Origin: Sedimentitalea todarodis
GTDB lineage: Bacteria; Pseudomonadota; Alphaproteobacteria; Rhodobacterales; Rhodobacteraceae
DNA length: 64,000 bases
Reading direction: 5' to 3'
NCBI RefSeq assembly: GCF_032595355.1
Contig: NZ_JASMWN010000004.1
Span: forward strand, 186,001 to 250,000
Position 1 is the stretch's first letter. Each line of letters starts with the position of its first letter. Below are positions 44,080 to 53,241 of this stretch, piece after piece. The notes beneath the pieces are model-generated. The model was not told the DNA's origin. It searched no databases and was given only the letters and a program-made list of their open reading frames with translations. Made by a program: the position numbers and the translations under genes.

Positions 44080-44913
44080 TCAGGCTGCACGGGCCTGAAT
44101 GACACGCGGTCGGCCATCAAGATCATGAATCACACCCGGCTCGATCAATCCGGCATCGTCCAGCAGGGCGATGACCGCATCGGCCTGTGTCGGGCCAATC
44201 TCCAGCAACAACCGGCCCCCGGGTCGCAGGTGATCCGCCGCGCGCGCGGCAATGGACCGATAGGCCCCCAGCCCGTCGCCACCATCGGTGAGCGCCATCT
44301 CTGGTTCATGCTGTCGCACTTCCGCCTGCAATTCGGGCATCTCGTCCTGCGCGATATAGGGTGGGTTCGACACGATCAGATCAAATGACCCCGAAACCGC
44401 ACCAAACCAGTCCGACCGCAGGATCTCTGCACGGTTCTCAACATGATGCAGGATGACATTGGCGCTCGCCTGCAGACAGGCGGCTTCGCTCAGGTCGACC
44501 CCCAGCCCCGTCGATTGCGGGTTCTCTGCCAGCAACGTGACCAGAATGCAGCCGGACCCGACGCCCAGATCGAGCATCCTTGAGAACGGCTGCGACAGCG
44601 CGGCCTCGATCAGGGTTTCGGTCTCCGGTCGCGGATCGAGTACATCGGCGGTGATCTTGAACCTGCGGCCATAGAATTGCCGCTCGCCCACCAGATGCGA
44701 CACGGGCACGCGAATGGCGCGCAGGGAAATCAGCTGTTCGTAGCGCTCGCCAATGTCCGGTGCCAGATCCTCGGGCGCGATCAGGGTCACACGGGCCGCA
44801 TCGACCCGCGCGGCATGCGCCAGCAGAACACGTGCATCCCGCGCCGGCTCTGCAATCCCGGCGGCGCGCAGCCGCGCCGTCGCGGCCACCATTGCCTGGG
44901 CGGCGGTCGTCAC
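44080..44913 (-). CDS. prmC: peptide chain release factor N(5)-glutamine methyltransferase
   Basis: Methylates the glutamine of the GGQ motif in release factors. The 277-residue protein has the SAM motif DLGVGSGCIL and the catalytic NPPY (in SNPPYIAQ) of glutamine/adenine N-methyltransferases. The start is a GTG at 44913 that overlaps the TGA of prfA, encoding its substrate RF1 (GTGA). Confidence 0.95.
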   Translation of the reverse strand: MTTAAQAMVAATARLRAAGIAEPARDARVLLAHAARVDAARVTLIAPEDLAPDIGERYEQLISLRAIRVPVSHLVGERQFYGRRFKITADVLDPRPETETLIEAALSQPFSRMLDLGVGSGCILVTLLAENPQSTGLGVDLSEAACLQASANVILHHVENRAEILRSDWFGAVSGSFDLIVSNPPYIAQDEMPELQAEVRQHEPEMALTDGGDGLGAYRSIAARAADHLRPGGRLLLEIGPTQADAVIALLDDAGLIEPGVIHDLDGRPRVIQARAA

Positions 44914-45965
44914 GCGCCCATCTCGGCGAGCATCCGCGCTTGATCGTCAGCGGTCAGAGCGTCGATCACCTCCTCCAGATCGCCCTGCATCACCTGATCG
45001 AGCTTGTAGAGCGTCAGGTTGATACGGTGATCGGTCATGCGGCCTTGGGGGAAATTATAGGTGCGGATGCGTTCGGAACGGTCACCGCTGCCAACCTGCG
45101 CGGCCCGGTCGGCGGACCGTTCACTGTCGACCCTCTGGCGCTCCAGATCATACAGCCGAGTCTTGAGCACCTGCATGGCGATCTCGCGATTGCGGTGCTG
45201 ACTCTTCTCGGAACTGGTGACCACGATCCCCGTCGGCAGATGGGTAATGCGCACCGCAGAATCGGTGGTGTTCACATGCTGCCCCCCGGCACCGGAACTT
45301 CGCATGGTGTCGATGCGCAGGTCATTCGCATCGATCTGAATATCCACGTCTTCTGCTTCGGGAAGCACCGCGACCGTGGCGGCCGAGGTATGAATGCGCC
45401 CGCCGCTTTCGGTTGTCGGCACCCGCTGCACGCGATGCACGCCGCTTTCGTACTTCATCCGGGCAAACACGTTCGTGCCTTTGATATGGGCCACGACCTC
45501 CTTGATCCCGCCCAGTTCGGTTACCTGTTCTTCGATGATATCAAAGCCCCAGCCGCGCGCTTCGGTGTACCGCTGGTACATCCGCAGCAGGTCTGCGGCG
45601 AACAATGCCGCCTCGTCGCCACCGGTTCCGGGCCGGATCTCGAGCATCGCCGGCCTGGCATCCGCCGCATCGCGAGGCAGCAGGCTGAGCTGGAGGGCAT
45701 GTTCCGCTTCCGGGAGGCGGGCGCGCAGGACCGGCAGTTCTTCCGCGGCCAGCTCCTTCATGTCGGGATCGGCCAGCATCGTCTCGGCCTCGGCCAATTC
45801 CGCGCGCAAGCGACGGTAGGCTTCGATCTGTTCGACCACCGGGCGCAGGTCGGAATACTCCTTGGCCAGCGTGGCAATGTCGCCGCCGCTTGACCCATCG
45901 GCCATCGCGGCCTCAAGGAACTGAAACCGTTGGTTGATCTGTTCTAGGCGTTCTTCTGGGACCAT
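44910..45965 (-). CDS. prfA: peptide chain release factor 1
   Basis: Terminates translation at UAA and UAG. The 351-residue protein has the codon-recognition PxT motif as PTT (183-185), which marks RF1 rather than RF2, and the catalytic GGQ at 227-229. Coupled to prmC, which modifies it. Confidence 0.95.
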   Translation of the reverse strand: MVPEERLEQINQRFQFLEAAMADGSSGGDIATLAKEYSDLRPVVEQIEAYRRLRAELAEAETMLADPDMKELAAEELPVLRARLPEAEHALQLSLLPRDAADARPAMLEIRPGTGGDEAALFAADLLRMYQRYTEARGWGFDIIEEQVTELGGIKEVVAHIKGTNVFARMKYESGVHRVQRVPTTESGGRIHTSAATVAVLPEAEDVDIQIDANDLRIDTMRSSGAGGQHVNTTDSAVRITHLPTGIVVTSSEKSQHRNREIAMQVLKTRLYDLERQRVDSERSADRAAQVGSGDRSERIRTYNFPQGRMTDHRINLTLYKLDQVMQGDLEEVIDALTADDQARMLAEMGA

Positions 45966-46026
45966 CTGCGGGGTTTCTTATATCAGGGGTCTTTGGTCAA
46001 GAGGCAGCCTATGGTAGGATTTGCTC

Positions 46027-46317
46027 ATGAGACGGTTTTTTCTACTGACGATGCTGGCAAGCGCATCCCCTGCCCTTGCCGATGTGACCGGACCCGGCGG
46101 CAAGGTGCAGGACTGTTATTGCACCGACAAGAGCGGCGCGCGTGTCGACCTGGGTGAAACCATCTGCCTGCAGGTCGACGGCCGCATGTTCATGGCGCAA
46201 TGCCAGATGTCGCTGAATGTGCCCATGTGGCGGGAGGTCAGCAAAGGCTGCCTATCATCGCGCCTGCAGAGCATCGATCCAACCCTCGACGCGCGCACGG
46301 TTCACACCAAGATCTGA
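46027..46317 (+). CDS. small secreted cysteine-containing protein
   Basis: A 96-residue protein with a signal peptide (cut at about residue 19, ALA-D) and five cysteines in the mature part (CYC, ICL, AQC, KGC). No family was recognised; similar short exported proteins occur in this group. ATG at 46027; a TTG at 46021 would add two residues. Its last 63 bases are antisense to the end of the DUF1499 gene, so the two overlap tail to tail. Location periplasmic or extracellular is inferred. Confidence 0.65.
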   Translation: MRRFFLLTMLASASPALADVTGPGGKVQDCYCTDKSGARVDLGETICLQVDGRMFMAQCQMSLNVPMWREVSKGCLSSRLQSIDPTLDARTVHTKI

Positions 46318-46671
46318 CTTCCCGAACCGCGACCGTCCATAGATTTCAAGCGTATCGCCGGTTTGGCGCGCGGTGGTGTAATCCGGAAAGCCGAAGACGA
46401 CAGATCGGGTGACATAGGTGACCATGCCGCCCTCGACGGATCCGAACATCAGTTCGGTATGTGGAGTCGTGGCGATGATCGCATTCAGGTCTTCCAGCCC
46501 GTTGGGGCCGGTCTCGACCACGCGGATCACCCCGTTCGCAAAGTCCTTGACCTGTGGCACGTCGGGCATCCGGTGCCAGATGACCGGGTCGCTGGGTGCG
46601 AGCCTGATGTATCCCATCGCGACAACCACGAGAGTCACACCCAACCATACAATCACCATCAGTCGTCTCAT
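46255..46671 (-). CDS. DUF1499 family membrane-anchored protein
   Basis: A 138-residue protein with an N-terminal transmembrane segment (about residues 5-22) and a DUF1499 domain outside the cytoplasm (VVETGPNGLEDLNAII ... SVVFGFPDYTTA ... IYGRSRFGKSDLGVN). Role unknown. The start at 46671 has GGGAGCGGA upstream. It follows the ureohydrolase gene by 23 bases, so it may be co-transcribed with it. Confidence 0.85.
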   Translation of the reverse strand: MRRLMVIVWLGVTLVVVAMGYIRLAPSDPVIWHRMPDVPQVKDFANGVIRVVETGPNGLEDLNAIIATTPHTELMFGSVEGGMVTYVTRSVVFGFPDYTTARQTGDTLEIYGRSRFGKSDLGVNRARVEGWIDALQAR

Positions 46672-46694
46672 TCCGCTCCCGCAAACCAAACAAG

Positions 46695-47642
46695 TTAGCG
46701 CCGTGCGACGCCGGGCAACACGCAGAGCAGTTCATACAGCAGATTCGCCCCCGTCAGCGCCGTGTTGCCCGACGTGTCATAAGGCGGCGACACCTCGACC
46801 AGATCACAGCCTACTATATTTATGTCGGCCAGCGACCAGATCAACTCCATTGCCTGCGGCGTCGTCAACCCGCCGATTTCGGGCGTGCCGGTGCCCGGTG
46901 CGTATGAAGGATCGAGGCTGTCGATATCATAGGTCACATAGGTCGGCCTGTCACCGATATCGCGGCGAATTTCCGCCCCCAGATCCGAAAGTGAACGGTG
47001 CCAGAGGTCGCACGCCGGAAACTGCTGAAAGCCCCAGCCCTGCGCCTCGGTGAAATCCGATGCCGCATACCCGCTGCCGCGCAGGCCGATCTGATAGGTC
47101 TTGTCGGGCTGGATGAGCCCTTCTTCATAGGCACGGCGAAATACGGTCCCATGGGTTTCCCGTTCACCGAACATATCTTCGTTCACATCCGCATGGGCAT
47201 CGACATGGACCAGTGCGACGGGACCATGCTTGCGGGCGATTGCGCGCAGGATCGGCAAGGTGATCGAATGGTCCCCGCCCATGGCCATCGGGATCACATC
47301 ATGGGTGAGAATTGCATCGTAGCTCTCTGAAATGATCCGAAGACTATCTGCCAGCGAGAACGTATTGATGGCGAGATCACCGATATCCGCAACCTGAAGG
47401 CTCTCGAACGGGGCCGCCCCTGTCGCCATGTTGTAGGGCCGGATCATCGCGCTCTCGGCGCGGATCTGCTTGGGTCCGAACCGCGTGCCCGACCGCCAGG
47501 AGGTGCCGATATCCATCGGAATGCCGAGAATCGCGACGTCCAGCCCGTCCAACGCATTGACTGCGGGCAACCGCATGAACGTGTTTGGCCCCGAGAACCG
47601 GGCGAGGTCATTGCCGCTGATCGGTTGGTTCTTGTCGCTCAT
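46695..47642 (-). CDS. ureohydrolase family protein, guanidinobutyrase-like
   Basis: Hydrolyses a guanidino compound to urea plus an amine using a dimanganese site. The 315-residue protein has the metal motifs GGDHSI, DAHADV and DIDSLDP. The segment HVDAHADVNEDMFGE followed by HGTVFRRA resembles guanidinobutyrases (GbuA) more than agmatinase, by my recollection; substrate is therefore inferred as 4-guanidinobutanoate or a relative. ATG at 47642 overlaps the stop of the next paralogue upstream. Confidence 0.8.
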   Translation of the reverse strand: MSDKNQPISGNDLARFSGPNTFMRLPAVNALDGLDVAILGIPMDIGTSWRSGTRFGPKQIRAESAMIRPYNMATGAAPFESLQVADIGDLAINTFSLADSLRIISESYDAILTHDVIPMAMGGDHSITLPILRAIARKHGPVALVHVDAHADVNEDMFGERETHGTVFRRAYEEGLIQPDKTYQIGLRGSGYAASDFTEAQGWGFQQFPACDLWHRSLSDLGAEIRRDIGDRPTYVTYDIDSLDPSYAPGTGTPEIGGLTTPQAMELIWSLADINIVGCDLVEVSPPYDTSGNTALTGANLLYELLCVLPGVARR

Positions 47643-48601
47643 GCAAGTTTGTTCCACCCCAGGAGACACAGGATCTCGGTCGCCACATGGGCTCCGGCGA
47701 TGGCGGTTGCGCCGGTGGTATCAAACGGTGGCGAGACTTCGACGACATCGCCGCCCTTGATGTTGATCCCCGCGATTTCGCGCAGGATCACCGCCACCTG
47801 CGCAGTGGTCATACCGCCCCAGACCGGGGTGCCGGTGCCGGGTGCATAGGCGGGATCGAGGCCGTCTATGTCAAAGCTGAGATAGGTGGGATGATCGCCA
47901 AGGATCGACTTGATCTTCGCCGCGACCGCCTTTGGGCCGATCTCGTGCACCTCGCGGGCGTCGATGATGTTCACACCCAGCGGATCATCGTTCACCGTGC
48001 GAATACCGACCTGTACCGAGCGCGCAGGATCGACGAGGCCGGACTTCACTGCTTTGTAGAACATCGTCCCGTGATCGACGCGCGACATGTCATCGTCGGG
48101 CCATGTGTCGGTATGGGCATCAAACTGCAGCAGCGACATCGGGCCGAACTTCTCGGCATAGGCCTTGAGAATCGGAAAGCTGATGTAGTGATCTCCGCCC
48201 AGAGTGACCGAGGCGACCCCGGCCTCCAGAATGCCACGAATATGCGCGGTCAGCCGATCGGGAAAGGCCGGAACATCCGCATAGTCAAACGCCATGTCAC
48301 CATAGTCGACAATGGACAGATCGCTCAGCACATCAATGGGCCAGCCATAGGGCGGATCAAACGCCTGCAGCGCGCTGGCCTCGCGGATGGCACGCGGGCC
48401 AAGGCGGGTTCCGGGGCGGTTGGTCACCGCTTGATCAAAGGGAATGCCGGTCACCGCGATGTCGGCGCCGCTCAGGTCCTTGCTATAGCGCCGCCGCAAG
48501 AATGACGTCGCACCGCCAAAGGCGTTCTCGAATGACAATCCCCGCAGATCCTCGCGCGTAAACGCCTGATCTACTTGGGTCTTTGCGTCTTCCAGTGCCA
48601 T
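47639..48601 (-). CDS. speB: ureohydrolase family protein, agmatinase-like
   Basis: The 320-residue paralogue has GGDHYI, FDAHTDT and FDIDGLDP metal motifs. HGTMFYKAVKSGLVDP is close to the E. coli agmatinase SpeB, so putrescine plus urea from agmatine is the likely reaction; other guanidino substrates are possible. It overlaps the downstream ureohydrolase (ATGA) and its ATG follows directly the TAA of the M20 gene. The two paralogues differ at the residues after the metal motif, which suggests different substrates. Confidence 0.8.
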   Translation of the reverse strand: MALEDAKTQVDQAFTREDLRGLSFENAFGGATSFLRRRYSKDLSGADIAVTGIPFDQAVTNRPGTRLGPRAIREASALQAFDPPYGWPIDVLSDLSIVDYGDMAFDYADVPAFPDRLTAHIRGILEAGVASVTLGGDHYISFPILKAYAEKFGPMSLLQFDAHTDTWPDDDMSRVDHGTMFYKAVKSGLVDPARSVQVGIRTVNDDPLGVNIIDAREVHEIGPKAVAAKIKSILGDHPTYLSFDIDGLDPAYAPGTGTPVWGGMTTAQVAVILREIAGINIKGGDVVEVSPPFDTTGATAIAGAHVATEILCLLGWNKLA

Positions 48602-49780
48602 TTATGCCCCCTCTGCCATGACCAGTGGCTGCGCCCGTTCGACCAGCCGGGCAAAGAACGATGCTCCGACCGGGGCAACCTCGTCGTTGAAATTGTACTT
48701 GGGATGATGCAGGCCCGCGGTGTCGCCCTGCCCCAGGAACAGATAGGCGCCGGGTCGTTTCAGGAGCATATAGGCAAAATCCTCTGCCCCCATCTCGCGG
48801 CCCGCATCGGCCACGACCCGGTTCTCACCCGAGATCTCGCGCGCGATGTCAGCGGCGAACCCCGCCTTATCGCTATCGTTGATCGTCGCCGGATATCCGA
48901 TATCGTATCGCAGTTCTGCAGTGACGCCATAGCTCGCCGCGTGTCCGGCAACGATGGCGGTCATGCGCTCTTGCACCATCTGCTGAACACGCGGGTCAAA
49001 GGTGCGCACCGTGCCGTTGAGATAGGCCGTATCGGGGATCACGTTGTCCACGGTGCCGGTATGGATTTGCGTCACCGACACCACCAGATCGTCCAGCGCA
49101 TAGTGATTTCGGCTGACGATGGTCTGGATCGCCTGCGCGATGCCACAGGCCGCGATCACCGGATCACAGGTTTCATGCGGCATGGCCCCGTGCCCCCCGA
49201 CGCCTTGTATGTCGATGTGAAACGTATCCACCGCCGCCATGAGCGGGCCGGGCGTGGTGTAGAACCCCCCCGGTTCGAACCCCGGCGCATTGTGCAGCGC
49301 ATAGACTTCGGAAATGTCGAAACGATCCAGGATGCCTTCCTGTACCATGACATCTGCGCCGCCCCCGGACTCTTCGGCCGGCTGAAAGATCAGCGCAACG
49401 CGGCCCGCGAATCTCCGGGTTTCCGCCAGGTAGCGCGCCGCGCCCAGCAGCATCGTGGTGTGTCCGTCATGACCGCAGGCGTGCATCTTGCCTGGATGGG
49501 TGCTGGCATAGTCGACTTCGGTTTCCTCGTGAATTGGCAGCGCATCAAAGTCCGCGCGCAACCCGATGGTCGGTCCCGGCTCACTGCCCTCGATCAGCGC
49601 CACGATCCCCGTCTGCGCAATCCCCTCGTGCACTGCATCAACGCCAAATTCCCGCAACCGCTCGGCAATGAATGCGGCGGTCTTGGGACAATCGAACCCC
49701 AGTTCGGGAATGGTATGGAGATGCCGTCGCCATTCTGTCATGTCCGCCGAAAAATCGGCGATGCGGTTCACAATGGGCAT
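48602..49780 (-). CDS. M20 family metallo-amidohydrolase (aminoacylase/hippurate hydrolase-like)
   Basis: A 392-residue two-domain zinc enzyme. Metal and catalytic residues lie in GLRADFDALP, KMHACGHDGHT, QPAEESGGGA, GGHGAMPHE (dimerisation lid) and AEDFAYML. Members cleave N-acyl amino acids, aminobenzoyl-glutamate or indole-acetyl conjugates. Start at 49780 has GGAG upstream. It heads a coupled leftward trio with the two ureohydrolases, which suggests that an N-acylated guanidino compound is the substrate; that is inference. Confidence 0.85.
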   Translation of the reverse strand: MPIVNRIADFSADMTEWRRHLHTIPELGFDCPKTAAFIAERLREFGVDAVHEGIAQTGIVALIEGSEPGPTIGLRADFDALPIHEETEVDYASTHPGKMHACGHDGHTTMLLGAARYLAETRRFAGRVALIFQPAEESGGGADVMVQEGILDRFDISEVYALHNAPGFEPGGFYTTPGPLMAAVDTFHIDIQGVGGHGAMPHETCDPVIAACGIAQAIQTIVSRNHYALDDLVVSVTQIHTGTVDNVIPDTAYLNGTVRTFDPRVQQMVQERMTAIVAGHAASYGVTAELRYDIGYPATINDSDKAGFAADIAREISGENRVVADAGREMGAEDFAYMLLKRPGAYLFLGQGDTAGLHHPKYNFNDEVAPVGASFFARLVERAQPLVMAEGA

Positions 49781-49842
49781 GGGCTGGACTCCTGTCTCGC
49801 GGGGTGGATGATGCATCTGACACAAGAACAAAGGCCGCCGCA

Positions 49843-50667
49843 ATGCCCGATGATCCGTTGATCCATGACCAGACTGCAGGAATCGAGCGGCTGCTTGAAA
49901 TCATGCGCCGCCTTCGGGATCCTGCAACCGGTTGTCCGTGGGATATCGAACAGGATTTTGCCTCGATTGCCCCCTACACGATCGAAGAGGCGTATGAGGT
50001 TGCCGACGCCATCGACCGGGGTGCCTGGGACGAGATGGAGGGCGAATTGGGCGACCTGTTGTTGCAGACCGTCTATCACACACAGATGGGCGAAGAGGCC
50101 GGGCATTTCGACTTTCAATCGGTGGTGCGCGCGATCTCGGACAAGATGGTGGCGCGGCATCCGCATGTATTTGGCGAGGAGTCCCGCGACAAGTCGGCCG
50201 AGCAGCAGACCGCCGATTGGGAGGCAATCAAGGCCGCGGAACGGGCGGGCAAGGCACAACAGGGCACGCTGGACGGTGTCGCGGTGGGCTTGCCTGCATT
50301 GCTGCGGGCCCACAAGCTGCAGAAACGCGCCGCACGTGTCGGGTTTGACTGGCCGGATGCGTCGCATGTGCTGGACAAGATCACCGAAGAAGCCGCCGAA
50401 CTGACCGAGGCGCAGGAGCAGATGGAGGCGGATCAGGTCGAAGAGGAATTTGGCGATCTGCTGTTTGTCATGGCCAACCTCGCCCGTCATCTTGGTATCG
50501 AACCGGAGGCGGCACTGCGCCGCGCCAATGCCAAGTTCACCCGTCGCTTTCAGGGTGTCGAGGCAAAACTGGCGGAACAGGGAAAATCTCCGCAAGACAG
50601 CGATCTGGCCGAGATGGATGCGCTCTGGGATGCCGTCAAACGGGATGAGTGGTCGGCTGAAAGCTGA
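49843..50667 (+). CDS. mazG: nucleoside triphosphate pyrophosphohydrolase
   Basis: Hydrolyses NTPs to monophosphate plus pyrophosphate, clearing non-canonical nucleotides or moderating stress. The 274-residue protein has tandem MazG domains: the first with CPWD and the EELxE-type helices (EAYEVADAI, ELGDLLLQ), the second near 185-260 with EEAAELTEA and EEFGDLLF. The ATG at 49843 gives the usual N terminus. Divergent from the M20 gene; its 3' end overlaps the convergent sulfotransferase-like gene by 32 bases. Confidence 0.9.
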   Translation: MPDDPLIHDQTAGIERLLEIMRRLRDPATGCPWDIEQDFASIAPYTIEEAYEVADAIDRGAWDEMEGELGDLLLQTVYHTQMGEEAGHFDFQSVVRAISDKMVARHPHVFGEESRDKSAEQQTADWEAIKAAERAGKAQQGTLDGVAVGLPALLRAHKLQKRAARVGFDWPDASHVLDKITEEAAELTEAQEQMEADQVEEEFGDLLFVMANLARHLGIEPEAALRRANAKFTRRFQGVEAKLAEQGKSPQDSDLAEMDALWDAVKRDEWSAES

Positions 50668-51532
50668 TCCCCTCCAGTTCGCTCAACCGCGCGATATCCA
50701 TGTCATAACGCGCCTGCAATTCCCGCCGCTCGGCCTCGGGAAACGCCGCGAATCCCGTCCGGTCGGTTTTTTCCAAATTGTCCTGCAAGATGCCCTGCCA
50801 GACCCTGCGGGGGAGCGTTTCGCCCGCCCGATACCGCGCCTGCAAGGCCTCAAGCGCCGCGTCGGTCGCGCTCTGGTTCACGGTGCGGGACGGCTCGACC
50901 AGAACCTCGCCAACAAGGCCCGGCACCAGTCGTTTCAGCAACGCGCAACTGCTGCCACGCCCCTCATAGGGCAGTACGGTGAGCGTTTCCGCACCGAGCG
51001 TGTCGCGCATCTCGCTCAGCAATTCAGGCCAGCCTCGGTCGATCGCCAAGAAATTCGGCACGATCTCTGAAAACGGAACAACCGGGTTATCTTCGGCCCG
51101 CTTGCGATAGGCCGAGACAAAGAGGTCCGCGTAGGATCGAACGACATACAGCACGTGCACCGGCGGGGCCTCCAGCGCACCGGCCAGTGACAGAAACCGT
51201 TTGCGCGACGCAGGAAAGAACTGGCCTTGATAGAAATGCAGCATCGGGCCGGGAATGTTCTCTTCCGACAGGATCAGGCCCCGCCCCGCTTCCGGGCTGA
51301 GCGCCGCCAGCACATCCCGCGCCTGTTCCGCGTATTGGGGTATGCGCTTTTCTCCATGGCGCCGGCGGGGCAGCGGAAGGCGCAAATTGCCACCCTGCAC
51401 CCCATCGCGCCCCGGATAGGCGATGTCATAACCGTGCCGATCCAGCACCGCGCGATTCTCGTGCAGGCACAGCTGAAACGAACTGGTTCCGGTGCGATGC
51501 GCACCTGCATGGATCAGAACGGGCTTTGTCAT
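50636..51532 (-). CDS. sulfotransferase-like P-loop protein
   Basis: A 298-residue protein with HAGAHRTGTSSFQ at residues 8-20, which fits the 5'-phosphosulfate loop of the sulfotransferase family, and VLYVVRSYADLFVSAYRKRA at mid-protein for the 3'-phosphate site. Acceptor unknown; a polysaccharide or other surface component is possible. The start at 51532 directly precedes this motif; an upstream ATG adds 37 unlikely residues. It overlaps mazG at the 3' ends. Confidence 0.75.
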   Translation of the reverse strand: MTKPVLIHAGAHRTGTSSFQLCLHENRAVLDRHGYDIAYPGRDGVQGGNLRLPLPRRRHGEKRIPQYAEQARDVLAALSPEAGRGLILSEENIPGPMLHFYQGQFFPASRKRFLSLAGALEAPPVHVLYVVRSYADLFVSAYRKRAEDNPVVPFSEIVPNFLAIDRGWPELLSEMRDTLGAETLTVLPYEGRGSSCALLKRLVPGLVGEVLVEPSRTVNQSATDAALEALQARYRAGETLPRRVWQGILQDNLEKTDRTGFAAFPEAERRELQARYDMDIARLSELEGISFQPTTHPV

Positions 51533-51633
51533 GGGCGCGAAGATGGGCGAAGCCGCGTCAGCGTGCAATCGGCTTCTGGACAAATTCGGGCCGCCTTGAC
51601 ACTCTCTGTGTCTGGCAGATGCAAGAGGCAGAC

Positions 51634-52575
51634 ATGGGCGCATGCAAGATCATCATCGACACCGACCCCGGACAGGACGATGCGGTGGCAATATTGCTGG
51701 CGCTGGCCAGCCCGGATGAAATCGAGGTACTGGGCATCACCGCCGTTGCCGGAAACGTGCCGCTGGCGCTGACCGCCAGGAACGCCCGCATCGTCTGTGA
51801 ACTGGCCGGACGGACGGATGTACCGGTTTATGCGGGCTGTGACCGGCCGCTTGGCCGCCCACTTGTCACGGCCGAGCATGTGCATGGCAAGACCGGGCTG
51901 AACGGGCCCGTCCTTCCCGACCCGACCATGCCCTTGCAGCAGGATCATGCGGTTGATTTCATCATCCAGACCTTGCGCAGCGAAGACAGCGGCGCGGTGA
52001 CGCTTTGCCCGCTGGGTCCGCTCACCAACATCGCGATGGCCTTTGAGAAAGCGCCTGACATCGTGGGCCGCGTGGCGGAAATCGTGCTGATGGGCGGGGC
52101 CTATTTCGAGGTCGGAAACATCACGCCTGCGGCAGAATTCAACATTTACGTCGACCCGCAAGCGGCTGATATCGTGCTCAAATCCGGCGCCGAAATCACA
52201 GTGATGCCGCTGGATGTCACGCACAAGGCGCTGGTGACGCGCGCGCGCAACGATGCCTTCCGCGCCCTTGGCACGCGGGTCGGGACGGCGGTTGCCGACA
52301 TGACCGACTTTTTCGAGCGGTTTGACAAGGAAAAATACGGTACCGCTGGCGCGCCACTGCATGATCCCTGTGTCACGGCCTATCTGATCCGGCCCGACCT
52401 GTTCACCGGACGGCATGTAAATGTCGAGATCGAAACGCGGTCGGAACTGACGATGGGAATGACGGTCGCCGACTGGTGGCGTGTCACCGACCGCGCCCCC
52501 AATGCCATGTTCATGGGTGACCTCGATGCGGACGGGTTCTTTGATCTGCTCACCGAACGCCTCGGGCGGCTGTGA
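51634..52575 (+). CDS. inosine-uridine preferring nucleoside hydrolase
   Basis: Cleaves ribonucleosides into base and ribose. The 313-residue protein has the calcium-binding DTDPGQDD (9-16), plus the VLMGGAYFEVGNITPAAEFN segment with its calcium and substrate contacts and a conserved His in PLHDPCVTAYL. No signal peptide, so cytoplasmic. The ATG at 51634 follows AGAGG at a good distance. Single gene; divergent from the sulfotransferase-like gene. Confidence 0.9.
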   Translation: MGACKIIIDTDPGQDDAVAILLALASPDEIEVLGITAVAGNVPLALTARNARIVCELAGRTDVPVYAGCDRPLGRPLVTAEHVHGKTGLNGPVLPDPTMPLQQDHAVDFIIQTLRSEDSGAVTLCPLGPLTNIAMAFEKAPDIVGRVAEIVLMGGAYFEVGNITPAAEFNIYVDPQAADIVLKSGAEITVMPLDVTHKALVTRARNDAFRALGTRVGTAVADMTDFFERFDKEKYGTAGAPLHDPCVTAYLIRPDLFTGRHVNVEIETRSELTMGMTVADWWRVTDRAPNAMFMGDLDADGFFDLLTERLGRL

Positions 52576-52755
52576 TCCGCGCATCGACGGATCAAACCCG
52601 CCATTTGCGACGTCCGGGGGTGCACCTGCCGCGATTTCCGCCGTAAGAGGGACGCGAACCGACCGGAAGGAACAGCTTCCGACAACAAACCAACCCGTGC
52701 CATCGCCATACACTCTAACTATTGAGACCGTCAGCACGGAACCGAAAGCAGGCCC

Positions 52756-53205
52756 ATGAGCGCAGCACTCCACCTTGCCAAACCCGATGATCTGGACCGT
52801 CTGACCGCTCTGGTCGCCGCCTTTCACGCAGAACAGGGGATTGATCAGACCGATGCAGCACGCGAGGCCGGTCTCGCCCCATTGCTTGAAGGTATCCCAC
52901 ATGGGGCGGCCTATTTGATTGGCCCCGCCCGTGCGCCGATCGGGTATGTGATTGTCACTTTTGGCTGGTCGGTTGAATTTGGCGGCATGGATGCGTTCAT
53001 CGATGAACTCTATCTGCGACGCGCCGTGCGTCGGCGCGGCATTGCCACCGAAGTGCTGATCAGCCTGCCCAAAGCGCTTGGGGATGCCGGAGTGAAAGGC
53101 TTGCATCTGGAAGTCGACCGCGAAGACGAAGCCGCCCAAAGGCTCTACGCCCGCGCCGGATTCCGCGCGCGGGAACGCTACATGCTGATGAGCCGAAAAC
53201 TATAG
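52756..53205 (+). CDS. GNAT family N-acetyltransferase
   Basis: A 149-residue GNAT protein. The acetyl-CoA loop is recognisable in RRAVRRRGIATEVL (Q/RxxGxG/A type, about residues 91-105), with the beta-bulge EVDREDEAAQRLYARAGF towards the end. Substrate unknown. It is followed by a second, convergent GNAT gene 36 bases away; they are not near-identical copies. Confidence 0.85.
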   Translation: MSAALHLAKPDDLDRLTALVAAFHAEQGIDQTDAAREAGLAPLLEGIPHGAAYLIGPARAPIGYVIVTFGWSVEFGGMDAFIDELYLRRAVRRRGIATEVLISLPKALGDAGVKGLHLEVDREDEAAQRLYARAGFRARERYMLMSRKL

Positions 53206-53241
53206 CCATCAGGCAAAGCAGATGGGACTGGCGTTACCGGT

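Noticed and set aside
49262..49280. GGTTCGAACCCCGG resembling a tRNA T arm
   Set aside because: It lies inside the M20 coding sequence and has no acceptor or anticodon stem around it.
48575..49861. Open frame of 428 codons on the plus strand inside the M20 gene
   Set aside because: Antisense shadow of the M20 amidohydrolase, which has all its catalytic motifs.
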